A stretch of DNA of 64,000 nucleotides from positions 1 to 64,000 of the forward strand of contig DASW01000008.1 of NCBI GenBank assembly GCA_002503985.1, written 5' to 3'. Positions 8,634-16,927 of this stretch are shown here, piece after piece. This DNA is from Thermoplasmata archaeon UBA61. GTDB taxonomy: Archaea; Thermoplasmatota; Thermoplasmata; Lutacidiplasmatales; UBA184. Positions within the stretch are counted from its first letter, which is position 1, and every line of letters starts with the position of its first letter. A program made the position numbers and the translations under genes. The notes beneath the pieces were generated by a model, which saw nothing but the letters and a program-made list of their open reading frames with translations, did not search any database and was not told the DNA's origin.

Positions 8634-9851
8634 TCAGTTCTGGGTCGGTCCCTCAAGCCCCGGGAAGGGCGCTCCTTTTCGGCCCACGTAGCGCAAGAGA
8701 ACCGCGAGGAGCGCTGCCACAAGGGCAACCACGCCTACGACGAGGAACATCGGGCGAGCACCGTACGTCGCGTACACAGCACCGATCAGGACCGGGCCGA
8801 CGAGGAGTCCGAGGTCCTCGAACGACCCGAAAACCCCGACCGCGGTACCCTGTAATGGGACCGGCACCGGACCGAGTGCGAGGGGCAGGAGGCTCGCGGA
8901 AAGCCAACCGAACCCGACCGCGAAGACGATCGTCGCGGCGACCATCTCCGCGTATGACGCGGAGAACAATGTCCCGAGCGCTCCGAGGGTGAGGAGCAGG
9001 AACCCGAACGGTACGGTGCGCAGGGGGCCGAAACGGTCGGCCACCCCACCTAGGAGGAAGCCGGCGAGCAGGATGGTCGCCCGGGCGACACCGATCACGT
9101 AGCCGGAAGCGGCCGGGGTCCCGTGGAACGTGCTGACGGAGTAGATCTGCAGGTAGCTCGTGATTAGCGTATACGCTAGGAAGGATAGCACGACGAGGAC
9201 GGCCACGAACACGAAGGGGGCGGTCAGCACTCGGCGGACCTGGGAGAAGGAGCCCGGTTCGGCGCGGGGAAGTCGGGTTTCGTGCCAGGGAAGCCACGCC
9301 ATGAGAGCGAGACCGACCGCATAGGTCACGACGACAACGTAGGTCAACGATTGGAAGCCGAAGTCGACGTAGAGAAGGGGACCTAGGGCGGATCCCACCG
9401 CCATCCCACCCCCGAAGAAGAGGCCGTAGCGGCCGGTTCCGGCGCCTCCCGTCCCGGGTCCGCCAGCGATCATGGCCATCCACCGAAAGAGGGGGACCGG
9501 AAAGATCGCCATGGCACCGAGGAGTCCCAGCGAAATCGCGAGCGTGAGGAACGTGCTCGAAAAGCCGATCGCCAGGTAGATGACCCCGACCACTACCCCG
9601 AGGGCGAGGACCGTCCGGAGGTTCCCGATCCGGAAGGCAAGCACTCCCCAGACGCTTTCGGTCAGCAGCATCCCGAAAGCAAAGATCGCGATCGCGACGC
9701 TGTATTGGACCAGCGAGAGACCGAGCGCCTGGAATCGGAAAGGCAGTGCTACGATGAGGAGCGAGTACGCACCCCACACTACGGCCGTGGAGGCGTACAC
9801 CAGGCTCACGACGGTCGTCGGCCGGAAACGCGAGCTCACGTGCTTTGGCAC
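8634..9851 (-). CDS. Major facilitator superfamily transporter
   Basis: A 12-helix MFS permease of about 405 residues in the cytoplasmic membrane; the substrate cannot be told. Hydrophobic segments run throughout, and the loop after helix 2 and the central cytoplasmic loop fall in the usual places. I chose the GTG at 9851 because GAGGGAGAG lies just upstream and the first helix (VVSLVYASTAVVWGAY) follows after about ten residues. The open frame extends upstream to 9962, but that extension is Gly/Pro/Arg-rich and not membrane-like. Divergent from the GNAT gene at 10043. Confidence 0.8.
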   Translation of the reverse strand: MPKHVSSRFRPTTVVSLVYASTAVVWGAYSLLIVALPFRFQALGLSLVQYSVAIAIFAFGMLLTESVWGVLAFRIGNLRTVLALGVVVGVIYLAIGFSSTFLTLAISLGLLGAMAIFPVPLFRWMAMIAGGPGTGGAGTGRYGLFFGGGMAVGSALGPLLYVDFGFQSLTYVVVVTYAVGLALMAWLPWHETRLPRAEPGSFSQVRRVLTAPFVFVAVLVVLSFLAYTLITSYLQIYSVSTFHGTPAASGYVIGVARATILLAGFLLGGVADRFGPLRTVPFGFLLLTLGALGTLFSASYAEMVAATIVFAVGFGWLSASLLPLALGPVPVPLQGTAVGVFGSFEDLGLLVGPVLIGAVYATYGARPMFLVVGVVALVAALLAVLLRYVGRKGAPFPGLEGPTQN

Positions 9852-10042
9852 GGACTCTCCCTCGCTAAGTCTTTGACGTAGAATCGAGCGACCAGCTCGG
9901 GGCCCCGTCACCGGCCCTTCGGGCACCGCTCCGGTGGGCCCGGGACGGTACCCTCGACCCATTCCACCCGCGAATCGGTGGGTGGGGTATCCGCCCCCAA
10001 GGAACTATGGGGGGCCCAGATGTGTGGCCGAAGCGAGGTCGG

Positions 10043-11050
10043 ATGGACCGAAAGACGTACTCTGTGCGGCCCTTCGTGGACGCGGACCACGAATCGGTGT
10101 GCCGACTCTATTCGATCATCAACCCCGAGTTCCCGTCGACCCCGGAAGAGGAACGCCACTGGGACCGGTTGATGGCGGCCCCTCACCTCGTGAACGAAAG
10201 GTGGGTCGTGGAGGAGCGAGGGACCCGAAAGGTGGTCGCCGCCGGAGGGATCGCCCACTCGCTCTACGGCTATGACCCGCACAAGTTCTGGGTGTCGGTG
10301 ACCGTCGACCCTGCCCACGCTCGCCACGGGATCGGGCGAGAGCTTTCGGTCCTCCTCGATTCGGAGGCGGTCTCCCACCACGCGGTCTGCTTCTGGACGA
10401 ACGTACGGAAGGACGACGCCCGCAGCCTCGAGTTCGCCCAGAAGCAGGGGTTCGCCCAGCTTCGGACCATGTGGATGAGCACCCTCGACCTCTCCGAAGT
10501 GGAGATCCCGCCCCCATCGGAGGGCGTGGCGGCGTTGGTGCAGGAGGGCATACGCATCACCACCCTGGCCGAGGAAGGGCCCGCGCGCCCGGAGGTCCGC
10601 CAGCGTCTCTTCGAACTGGTCTCCGAGACCGAAAAAGACGTCCCACGGATGGGGGAGCACACTCCCCTCACATTGGACCAGTTCGTTGCCCAGCTCGAAG
10701 GGCCCCCATCCATTCCGGAGGCACACTTTCTGGCCCGGTACGGGGAGGCGTACGTCGCGTCGAGCGACCTCGAGCGAGACCTCGCCCGGGACGACTCCCT
10801 CGTGGTCGGGTACACGGGAACGCGGAGGCCGTATCGCGGTCGTGGGTTAGCGTCGGAGCTCAAGCGGAGGGCCCTGGAGTACGCCCGCCGCCGGGGGTTC
10901 CGCTATCTTCGGACGTTCAACGACTCGCTCAACTTGCCGATATGGGCGATCAATGAAAAGCTCGGGTTCCGCCGCACGGTGGAATGGGCCAATCTCGAGC
11001 GGCGGTTCGCGCCCGAGGGAGCGGCGCCATCCCCCTCTCCCCCCTCATGA
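10043..11050 (+). CDS. Tandem GNAT acetyltransferase
   Basis: A cytoplasmic protein of 335 residues with two GNAT N-acetyltransferase folds. The acetyl-CoA pyrophosphate loop appears twice, as RHGIGR at 94-99 and as RGRG at 265-268 followed by LASELKRRAL. The second half ends in the usual NxxLNLPIWAINEKLGFRR segment, which resembles mycothiol-synthase-like or antibiotic-modifying double GNATs. The substrate is unknown. The ATG at 10043 has a GAGGTC ribosome-binding site just upstream; an in-frame ATG at 10007 gives an unlikely 12-residue extension. Confidence 0.8.
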   Translation: MDRKTYSVRPFVDADHESVCRLYSIINPEFPSTPEEERHWDRLMAAPHLVNERWVVEERGTRKVVAAGGIAHSLYGYDPHKFWVSVTVDPAHARHGIGRELSVLLDSEAVSHHAVCFWTNVRKDDARSLEFAQKQGFAQLRTMWMSTLDLSEVEIPPPSEGVAALVQEGIRITTLAEEGPARPEVRQRLFELVSETEKDVPRMGEHTPLTLDQFVAQLEGPPSIPEAHFLARYGEAYVASSDLERDLARDDSLVVGYTGTRRPYRGRGLASELKRRALEYARRRGFRYLRTFNDSLNLPIWAINEKLGFRRTVEWANLERRFAPEGAAPSPSPPS

Positions 11051-11110
11051 CGCCACGACGGGCCGCTCCCCACCGGACCGTTTCGGGCTCCGGCCCACCC
11101 TCGAAAACCC

Positions 11111-11118
11111 TTTTAACG
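11111..11118 (+). promoter_or_regulatory. TATA-like box upstream of nitroreductase operon
   Basis: TTTTAACG stands out in a GC-rich gap. The usual spacing would start transcription near 11141, where an ATG opens an 8-codon frame (11141-11167). The nitroreductase ATG follows about 72 nt from that predicted start, so the transcript would carry a leader. Confidence 0.4.
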
Positions 11119-11212
11119 GGGACGGACCTCGTAGGACCGAATGCCTTGCTTTCCGTCGGGGGCGTAGACCTCCTTTGACCTTCAGAGCCTGATTCGTTTT
11201 CGGTCAATCGAC

Positions 11213-11749
11213 ATGGACGTCCTCGACGCAATTCGTTCCTTCCGACCCTGCACCCAGTACAACTCTCGCCCGGTGCCCCCGGAGAAGTTGAAGGCGGTGC
11301 TCGCGGCCGCCCGGTTGGCGCCCAGTCAGCAGAACCTCCAACCGTGGCGCTTCGTGGTGGTTCAGGACGACGAGCGAAAGCGCCTATTGGCCCAGGCCTC
11401 GAACCGAGGGAAGCTCATCGCGGAGGCCCCCGCGGTCATCGTCGCGTTCGCCGTGGAAGAGGACATCCCGATCACGATCGGCGGCTACATCTCGGCCTAC
11501 CCGCTGGATGTCGCGGTCGCCGTCGCTCACCTGCAGCTCGCGGCGACAGCGGAGGGGCTCGGCACCAACTGGATCATCGAGTTCAACGACGAGAAGGTCC
11601 GCTCCGTCCTTCACGTGCCCGAGGGGATCCATCCGATCGCGGTCATCCCGATCGGATTCCCGCTCGAGGGCAACGGCGCGGCCCGGTCGAACGGGGACGG
11701 GCGAAAGAGCCCGGACGAGATCATCGCCTACAACGACTACCCTTGGTAG
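11213..11749 (+). CDS. Nitroreductase-family FMN oxidoreductase
   Basis: A 178-residue cytoplasmic flavoprotein of the nitroreductase superfamily, which reduces nitroaromatics, quinones or flavins with NAD(P)H. The N-terminus has the FMN-phosphate binding RSFR motif (8-11), then the APSQQNLQPWRF segment, and in the C-terminal half the GLGTNWI loop. The length matches minimal members of the family. It is followed after 2 nt by an XTP/dITP pyrophosphatase gene, so the two are probably co-transcribed. The physiological substrate is not evident from the sequence. Confidence 0.88.
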   Translation: MDVLDAIRSFRPCTQYNSRPVPPEKLKAVLAAARLAPSQQNLQPWRFVVVQDDERKRLLAQASNRGKLIAEAPAVIVAFAVEEDIPITIGGYISAYPLDVAVAVAHLQLAATAEGLGTNWIIEFNDEKVRSVLHVPEGIHPIAVIPIGFPLEGNGAARSNGDGRKSPDEIIAYNDYPW

Positions 11750-11751
11750 GC

Positions 11752-12306
11752 GTGACCGACGTAACCTTCGTCAGCACCAACCCCGGGAAGTTCCGGGAGG
11801 TCCAGAAGCTCCTCTTGCCGTACGGGGTCCGCACGCGGTGGCGTCGTCGGTCGCTTCCCGAACCCCAAGCCGAAACCCTCGAGGAGGTGGTCGTTTCGAA
11901 GCTCGCCGCCGTGCGGGACCTCACCGGATACGTCCTGGTCGAGGACTCCGGCCTGTTCATCCCCTCCCTGCGCGGGTTTCCCGGGGTCTATTCCGCTCAT
12001 TTCCTCAAGACCTGGAAGTTCGGTCCGCTGCTCGAGCTCCTACGGCAGCGGGACCGGCGGGCCTATTTCCGAACCGTGGCCGGCCTGCAGCGCGGCCGCC
12101 GAAGATGGGCGTTCGTGGGCGAGGTTAAGGGGCGTATCGCCGAGCGGGCTCGCGGCCGTCAAGGGTTCGGCTACGACCCGATCTTCATCCCCGAGGGCGG
12201 CTTCCGGACGTTCGGCGAGATCCCGCCCGCGGAGAAGAACGAGCTCTCCCATCGTGCCCGGGCCATCCGTCAGGTCGGGGAGCTCCTCCGTTCGCGCGGT
12301 CGTTAG
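11752..12306 (+). CDS. rdgB: XTP/dITP diphosphatase (HAM1/RdgB family)
   Basis: A house-cleaning enzyme that hydrolyses dITP, ITP and XTP to monophosphates, keeping deaminated purines out of nucleic acids. The 184-residue protein shows the family landmarks: the substrate loop STNPGKFREV (8-17), the catalytic EDSGL (64-68), the FPGVYSA segment, and GFGYDPIF before the C-terminal SHRARA motif. The GTG start at 11752 lies 2 nt after the nitroreductase stop and gives the standard N-terminus VTFVSTN. An upstream in-frame extension (to 11344) overlaps the nitroreductase and is not real. Confidence 0.92.
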   Translation: MTDVTFVSTNPGKFREVQKLLLPYGVRTRWRRRSLPEPQAETLEEVVVSKLAAVRDLTGYVLVEDSGLFIPSLRGFPGVYSAHFLKTWKFGPLLELLRQRDRRAYFRTVAGLQRGRRRWAFVGEVKGRIAERARGRQGFGYDPIFIPEGGFRTFGEIPPAEKNELSHRARAIRQVGELLRSRGR

Positions 12307-12417
12307 GGTCGAGCCCAGAGCGCGGGGCTAGCGCCCGAGCCCGGAAGTTTGAAAGGTTCAGGTCCACGGGAGTACCCGGGGACCGGGAGAAAAGGTTGGT
12401 TCGAGGGGAGGGTGAGT

Positions 12418-14085
12418 TCAGTCTTCCCCGAAGTCGCCGCCGCCCATGCCGCCCATGCCACCCATACCGCCGCCGGGGCCGCCAGGGCCTCCGGAGGGGG
12501 GTGGGCTCGACTTGGACGCGATGACGTCGTCGATCCGCAGGATCATCACCGCGGCATCGGTCGCGCTCTCGATCGCTTGGCGCCCGACCCGGATCGGCTC
12601 GATGACGTGGAGTTCCCCCATGTCAACGGTCTTGCCGGTGGTGAGATTGACGCCCGCCCTCTGCTGGCCGCCCTTGTGGGCCTTGCGGAGCTCGATCAGC
12701 ATGTCGATCGGGTCGAGCCCGGCGTTCTCGGCGAGGGTCCTCGGGATCGTCTCGAGCGCATCGGCGAAGCTCTCGAACGCGATCTGCTCGCGTCCGCCGA
12801 TCTTCGCGGCGTGGTCGCGCAGGCGCATGGCGAGCTCCTCGGCGGTCGCCCCGCCTCCGAAGACGTACCGTCCGTCCTCGACCGCTACGGCGACCACGTT
12901 GAGGGCGTCATCGAGCGACCGCTCGATCTCATCGATGACGTGCTCGGTGCCTCCGCGGATCAGGATGGAGACGGCCTTGGCCTTCTTCGCGCCCGTGACG
13001 AACGTGAGCGAGTCCTCCCCGATCTTCCGCTCCTCAACCATGCCCGCGTGCCCGACGTCCTCGGGAGCGAGCTCGCTGACCTTCGAGACGATGTTCGCCC
13101 CGGTCGCCTTCGCGAGCTTCTCCATGTCGGACTTCTTCACGCGGCGGACGGCGTAGATGCCTTCCTTCGCGAGGAGGTGCTGGGCGAGGTCGTCGATCCC
13201 CTTCTGGCAGAGAAGGACGTTCGCGCCGGACTTCTTGACCTGCTCCACCATCCGGCGGAGCATGTTCTCCTCCTCCTGGAGGAACGCGTTCAGCTGGGAA
13301 GGGTCGTTGATCTCGATCTTCGCGTCGATCTCGGTCTTCTTGATCTCGATCGCGGCGTCGAGGAGAGCGATCTTGGGGTTCTCGACGCGGGTCGGCATTC
13401 CCGAGTGGACCTTCTCCTTGTCGACGATGACGCCCTCGATGAGCTGGGTGTCCGCCATCGAGCCGCCCTGCTTCTTGATGAGCTGGATGTTGTCGAGGTC
13501 GACGTCGTAACCGCCGCCGGCCTTCGGCTGGGCGACGGCCGTCACGGCCTTCACCGCGATCTCACCCATGTGGTCGCGGTCGAACGAGACCGACTTCGAG
13601 GCCATGGACGTCACGGCGATCCGCGTGAGCAGGTCATGGTCGTTGATCGTTACCGGTTGGCTGACCTCGTTGAGGACTTCGAGCGCCTTCTGGGACGCTA
13701 GTCGGTACCCCTGCGAGATGATTGTGGGGTGGATGTTCTGCTCGATGAGACCCTCGGCGCGCTTCAATAGCTCGCCGGCGAGAACGACCGCAGTGGTCGT
13801 CCCGTCCCCAGCTTCCTGGTCCTGGGTCTTCGCGACCTCGACCAGCATCTTCGCCGCGGGGTGGTCGACGTCCATCTCCTTGAGGATCGTGACCCCGTCG
13901 TTCGTGACGACGACGTCGCCCATCGAATCGACCAGCATCTTGTCGAGCCCGCGCGGTCCGAGCGTCGAGCGCACGGCGTCCGCGATTGCCTTCGCGGCGG
14001 CGATATTGTTCCCCAACGCGCTTCGGCCCTTCTCCCGCTTCGTCCCTTCCCTTAGCACCAGGATCGGTGTCTGTCCGGTTAACAT
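12418..14085 (-). CDS. ths: Thermosome subunit (group II chaperonin)
   Basis: The archaeal CCT-like chaperonin, which folds proteins in a double-ring ATPase chamber. The 555-residue length is standard. The N-terminal ATP-binding motif TLGPRGLDKMLVD (41-53) and the catalytic GDGTT (93-97) are intact, and the tail ends in a flexible run rich in Gly-Gly-Met, as in other thermosomes. It stands alone with its own promoter (14140-14147) and a GGAGG ribosome-binding site 8 nt before the ATG, which suits a highly expressed, stress-responsive gene. No second thermosome subunit lies in the window. Confidence 0.97.
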   Translation of the reverse strand: MLTGQTPILVLREGTKREKGRSALGNNIAAAKAIADAVRSTLGPRGLDKMLVDSMGDVVVTNDGVTILKEMDVDHPAAKMLVEVAKTQDQEAGDGTTTAVVLAGELLKRAEGLIEQNIHPTIISQGYRLASQKALEVLNEVSQPVTINDHDLLTRIAVTSMASKSVSFDRDHMGEIAVKAVTAVAQPKAGGGYDVDLDNIQLIKKQGGSMADTQLIEGVIVDKEKVHSGMPTRVENPKIALLDAAIEIKKTEIDAKIEINDPSQLNAFLQEEENMLRRMVEQVKKSGANVLLCQKGIDDLAQHLLAKEGIYAVRRVKKSDMEKLAKATGANIVSKVSELAPEDVGHAGMVEERKIGEDSLTFVTGAKKAKAVSILIRGGTEHVIDEIERSLDDALNVVAVAVEDGRYVFGGGATAEELAMRLRDHAAKIGGREQIAFESFADALETIPRTLAENAGLDPIDMLIELRKAHKGGQQRAGVNLTTGKTVDMGELHVIEPIRVGRQAIESATDAAVMILRIDDVIASKSSPPPSGGPGGPGGGMGGMGGMGGGDFGED

Positions 14086-14139
14086 CGTTCTTCCCTCCGA
14101 GATTACTCTCGGCTGTCGGTCTGGGTAGAAAAGCGGTTG

Positions 14140-14147
14140 TATTTAAA
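14140..14147 (-). promoter_or_regulatory. TATA box of the thermosome gene
   Basis: On the minus strand the sequence is TTTAAATA, preceded by an AT-rich stretch that could include a BRE. It lies about 60 nt upstream of the ATG, leaving a leader of about 30 nt that contains the GGAGG site at 14094-14098. Confidence 0.65.
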
Positions 14148-14239
14148 GAAATCTAAAGCTTCCGATAGCCCGGAAGCGCGCAGTCCCCCGGCGGGCCGCG
14201 TACTTATGCGGGGGTTCCTCCTCCCGACTTGGTTCGGAG

Positions 14240-15562
14240 ATGGAGCCTTCGTCCCCGCGCAGCCCGTACACTCGATTGCTGGCCACCCCGGCCTACACGC
14301 GGGTCTTCTCTGCGGGGCTCGGGTCGACCCTCGGCCAGGCCGTTGCGGCAATCTGCCTCGTATGGATCGTGTTCACCGCGACGGGTTCCGCGCTCGACGT
14401 GGCACTCCTCGGGACGGCGTGGCTCGTCGGCGGGATCCTTTTCAGCGTGTTCGGCGGGGCCCTTGTGGACCGCTACGACCGGCGGCGGCTGATGATCGCC
14501 GCCGACGTGGCCCGGGCGCTTGCGATGTCCGCGGTCGTCGTGGTCCTCGAGCTCCACGGCTTCGAGCTCGTAACCATCCTTGTGGCCTACTTCGTGGTCG
14601 GCGCCTTCTCGACGATCTTCAACCCTGCCGAGCAGGCGCTCATCCCGGCGCTGGTGGACACCCCGCTCGTCGCGGACGCCAACGGGCTCGTGCGGTCGAG
14701 CCGCTCCGCCGCCCAGTTCGTCGGGGCTTCGCTCGGGGGGATCCTGATCGTGACCCTGGGCCCCGTGATGGGGCTCGCCGCGAACGCCGCAACCTTCGCC
14801 GTGTCGGCGCTGCTCCTGTTCGGCATGACCGTCCGTTCCGTGGCCGAGGTCGAGCAACGGGCGAAGCCCGGGTACTTTGCGGATGTCCGCGACGGGTTCC
14901 GGTGGCTCGTCAAGGCACGCGGCTTCCTCGAACTCACCCTCTCGGCGACGTTCTTCAATTTCTGTGGAGGCCTGGTCGGGACATTCATTGTCGTCTTCGC
15001 GACCCTCCTCCTCCACGGCTCCGCGCTCGTCTTCGCCCTCCTCTTAGCGCTCGAGGTTGCGGGCACCGGTCTCGGGTCGCTCCTGGTCAGTCGCACTGGT
15101 GGGGTCCGGCGAGCGGGGAGGTCCTGGACGGTCGGAGCGGGCGTCGCCTCGGGTGGGGCGGCCGTGGCGCTCGCGCTGTTCCCGTCCGTCCCGGTCGCCT
15201 CGGTCTGCCTCTTCTTGATTGGGCTCTTCGGAGGCTACGCGGGCACGGCGTGGCTGACCGCGGCCCAGCTCCTCGTTCCGACCGAGATGCAGGGACGGTA
15301 CTTCGGGATCGACGCGCTCGGCAGCATCGCCATCATCCCGGCGGCGCAGATCGGCGGGGCCCTCCTCATCGAAGCGTACGGCATCCAGTGGACGTACCTC
15401 GGGACCGGCATCCTTTGGGTGCTCGTCGGGGTCGTGTTCCTTTTCCCGACGGCCCTCGCGACCCTCGGCTATCCCCCGCCAGGACCCCCGACGGTCACTC
15501 CCCGAAGCGACGGCGCCGAACCTGGAACGAGCGGATCGCCCGGAGGAAATCGAGCCGGGTAA
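14240..15562 (+). CDS. MFS transporter (multidrug/siderophore exporter type)
   Basis: A 440-residue MFS protein with about 12 membrane helices. The loop after helix 2 reads GALVDRYDRRRLM, close to the MFS A-motif, and the FNPAEQALIPALV segment is typical of the MFS_3 group that includes drug and enterobactin exporters. The substrate is unknown. The Pro/Gly-rich C-terminal tail overlaps the 3' end of uppS on the opposite strand by 68 bp. A TATA-like TACTTATG at 14201-14208 is 39 nt upstream of the ATG. Confidence 0.85.
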   Translation: MEPSSPRSPYTRLLATPAYTRVFSAGLGSTLGQAVAAICLVWIVFTATGSALDVALLGTAWLVGGILFSVFGGALVDRYDRRRLMIAADVARALAMSAVVVVLELHGFELVTILVAYFVVGAFSTIFNPAEQALIPALVDTPLVADANGLVRSSRSAAQFVGASLGGILIVTLGPVMGLAANAATFAVSALLLFGMTVRSVAEVEQRAKPGYFADVRDGFRWLVKARGFLELTLSATFFNFCGGLVGTFIVVFATLLLHGSALVFALLLALEVAGTGLGSLLVSRTGGVRRAGRSWTVGAGVASGGAAVALALFPSVPVASVCLFLIGLFGGYAGTAWLTAAQLLVPTEMQGRYFGIDALGSIAIIPAAQIGGALLIEAYGIQWTYLGTGILWVLVGVVFLFPTALATLGYPPPGPPTVTPRSDGAEPGTSGSPGGNRAG

Positions 15563-16352
15563 GCCCGGGCCACATGACGTCCGAAAAGTAGAGCTCGCTG
15601 TACGCGGCCTGCCAGAGCAGGAAGTTCGAGATCCGTTCCTCCCCGCTGGTCCGGAAGATGAGGTCCGGGTCGGGGAGGTCCGCCGTGTAGAGGTGGCGGG
15701 AAACCGCCTCGGAATCGATCTGCTCGGGAGTGAGGCGCCCATCGCGGACCTCGCGGGCCAGGGCTCGGATCGCCTCCACGATCTCGTCGCGGCCCCCGTA
15801 GGCCAGGGCCACGTTGAACCGGTACCGAGAGTACCCGGCGGTGGCCTTCTCGGCGATCTCGATGGCTTCCTGTACCCTGGCGGGGAGAAGCGACCGGTTC
15901 CCGATCACCCGGACCCGGATCTGGTGTCGATGTACCCGCTCGTCGACCGCGATGTCGCGGAGCGCCCGGTCGTAGAGGTCCATGAGCCCTTCGAGCTCCT
16001 CGGAGGAGCGCGAGAAGTTCTCGGTGGAGAGGGCGTAGATGGTCAGGATGTTGACGCCGACCTCGAGGCACCAGTCGAGCAGCAGTTCCGCGGTGTCGCG
16101 GCCCTTCGCATGCCCCTTCGAAACGTCGAGCCCCTGGGCGGCCGCGAACCGACGGTTCCCGTCCATGATGATGGCGAGGTGGTTGGGAACGGGCTCGGAG
16201 CGCACGAGCTCGAGGAGACGTTTCTCCGTCAGGTCCCGAAGGGCGTCACCTACCGCGTGGGAGAGGTAGGGGGTGGCTCGCTCGCGCTTCGGAGTGTCGG
16301 GGTCGTCCACGGAAAAGCGAGAGCGCGACGGAGGATAAGCGGGCGGGAGCAC
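15495..16352 (-). CDS. uppS: Cis-prenyltransferase (UppS family polyprenyl diphosphate synthase)
   Basis: Makes the long polyprenyl diphosphate carrier for glycans by adding isopentenyl units in cis. The catalytic Asp64 lies in IIMDGNRRFA; downstream motifs present include STENFSRS, the NVALAYGGRDEI strand, and the C-terminal DLIFRTSGEERISNFLLWQAAY with the substrate-binding Arg residues. The length is 285 residues including a nonconserved N-terminal stretch of about 50, so the true start may be one of the downstream codons. The tRNA-Asp gene ends 45 nt upstream on the same strand. It is convergent with and overlaps the MFS gene. Confidence 0.92.
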   Translation of the reverse strand: MLPPAYPPSRSRFSVDDPDTPKRERATPYLSHAVGDALRDLTEKRLLELVRSEPVPNHLAIIMDGNRRFAAAQGLDVSKGHAKGRDTAELLLDWCLEVGVNILTIYALSTENFSRSSEELEGLMDLYDRALRDIAVDERVHRHQIRVRVIGNRSLLPARVQEAIEIAEKATAGYSRYRFNVALAYGGRDEIVEAIRALAREVRDGRLTPEQIDSEAVSRHLYTADLPDPDLIFRTSGEERISNFLLWQAAYSELYFSDVMWPGLTRLDFLRAIRSFQVRRRRFGE

Positions 16353-16396
16353 GGGTGCGAAAGGCCCCGGGCCCGTGGTCGGCCCGGGGCGGGGAG

Positions 16397-16502
16397 CGCC
16401 CTGGTCGGGAGTTCCGGTCCGGGGGTGTTGGACCCCCGACTCCTTCGAACCCGAGTCGCAGGCTCGACAGACCTACATCCTAGACCACTAGACTACCAGG
16501 GC
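16397..16502 (-). tRNA. tRNA-Asp (GTC) containing a T-loop intron
   Basis: Read on the minus strand, a 7-bp acceptor stem GCCCTGG/CCAGGGC closes the gene. The D arm has A14, G18-G19 and A21; the anticodon arm has a 7-nt loop CTGTCGA with anticodon GTC. Discriminator base 73 is G, as expected for tRNA-Asp. The T stem TCGGG/CCCGA pairs only when 33 nt inserted in the T loop (16411-16443) are removed; this restores TTCGAAT as the loop and gives exactly 73 nt. No CCA is encoded. The gene lies 45 nt before uppS on the same strand. Confidence 0.88.
16411..16443 (-). other. Noncanonical tRNA intron at position 59/60
   Basis: The insertion splits the T loop of tRNA-Asp between positions 59 and 60. 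On the minus strand, exon TTCG can pair with intron CGGA as a 4-bp central helix. The T stem is the outer helix, and three-nucleotide bulges AAG and ACT sit on either side. Cutting both bulges after their second base removes exactly these 33 nt, as an archaeal splicing endonuclease would. The intron folds into a hairpin with a GGGGG/CCCCC stem; the inner helix is slightly irregular. Confidence 0.82.
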
Positions 16503-16748
16503 AACCCCGAGGCGCTAACCGTTCCCTGCTATGAATGTTACTCGCGGCCCTGCCCCCTCGGGTCGTCGCGGTCCGGTCTTGCACCGGAGGGGCCGGCCGG
16601 ACCCATTTCTGGCGTCCGCTTCGCGAGCGTGCGCGCGCGCGTTCGGTCGAGGAGGATCGGCCCTCCCGGACGACCCCCGTTGCCAGTCGAGGATTCCGTT
16701 TATGTATCGCGCGACCCAATTTTCCCCTCTACCGACGAGGCGACTACG

Positions 16749-16901
16749 ATGACCGCCGTGTCCAGTTGGGCCATCACCATTCTCGGGCTGCTCTGCCTCG
16801 TCCTCTTCCTCAACCAGGTCGGGGTCGACGTGACGGCGAGCCTGGGGGATATGCTGCGCGGCACCGAGCACTTCCTCTCGCAGCCACTCTTCTGGCGCTG
16901 A
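16749..16901 (+). CDS. Small single-pass membrane protein
   Basis: A 50-residue open frame starting with ATG. Residues 6-23 form one hydrophobic helix (WAITILGLLCLVLFLNQV), followed by a short amphipathic C-terminus ending in PLFWR. I do not recognise the family. Support for coding: GC-rich third positions, a TATA-like GTTTATGT at 16698 about 50 nt upstream, and a good fit between the tRNA and mtnA without overlapping any other gene. The stretch 16503-16748 before it holds no other feature that I can see. Confidence 0.55.
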   Translation: MTAVSSWAITILGLLCLVLFLNQVGVDVTASLGDMLRGTEHFLSQPLFWR

Positions 16902-16927
16902 CGCGCTAAAGGACCCGCGGACCGGGT

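Noticed and set aside
8150..8728. 192-codon minus-strand frame opposite the small protein at 8252
   Set aside because: Its translation is less protein-like, and its end overlaps the start of the intergenic smc promoter side without a good ribosome-binding site.
12430..12480. Short GGM-type repeat in DNA
   Set aside because: It encodes the normal flexible Gly-Gly-Met tail of the thermosome and is not a mobile or CRISPR repeat.
12349..13701. 450-codon frame antisense to the thermosome
   Set aside because: The thermosome on the opposite strand is unambiguous; this frame has Asp/Leu/Arg repeats caused by codon bias.
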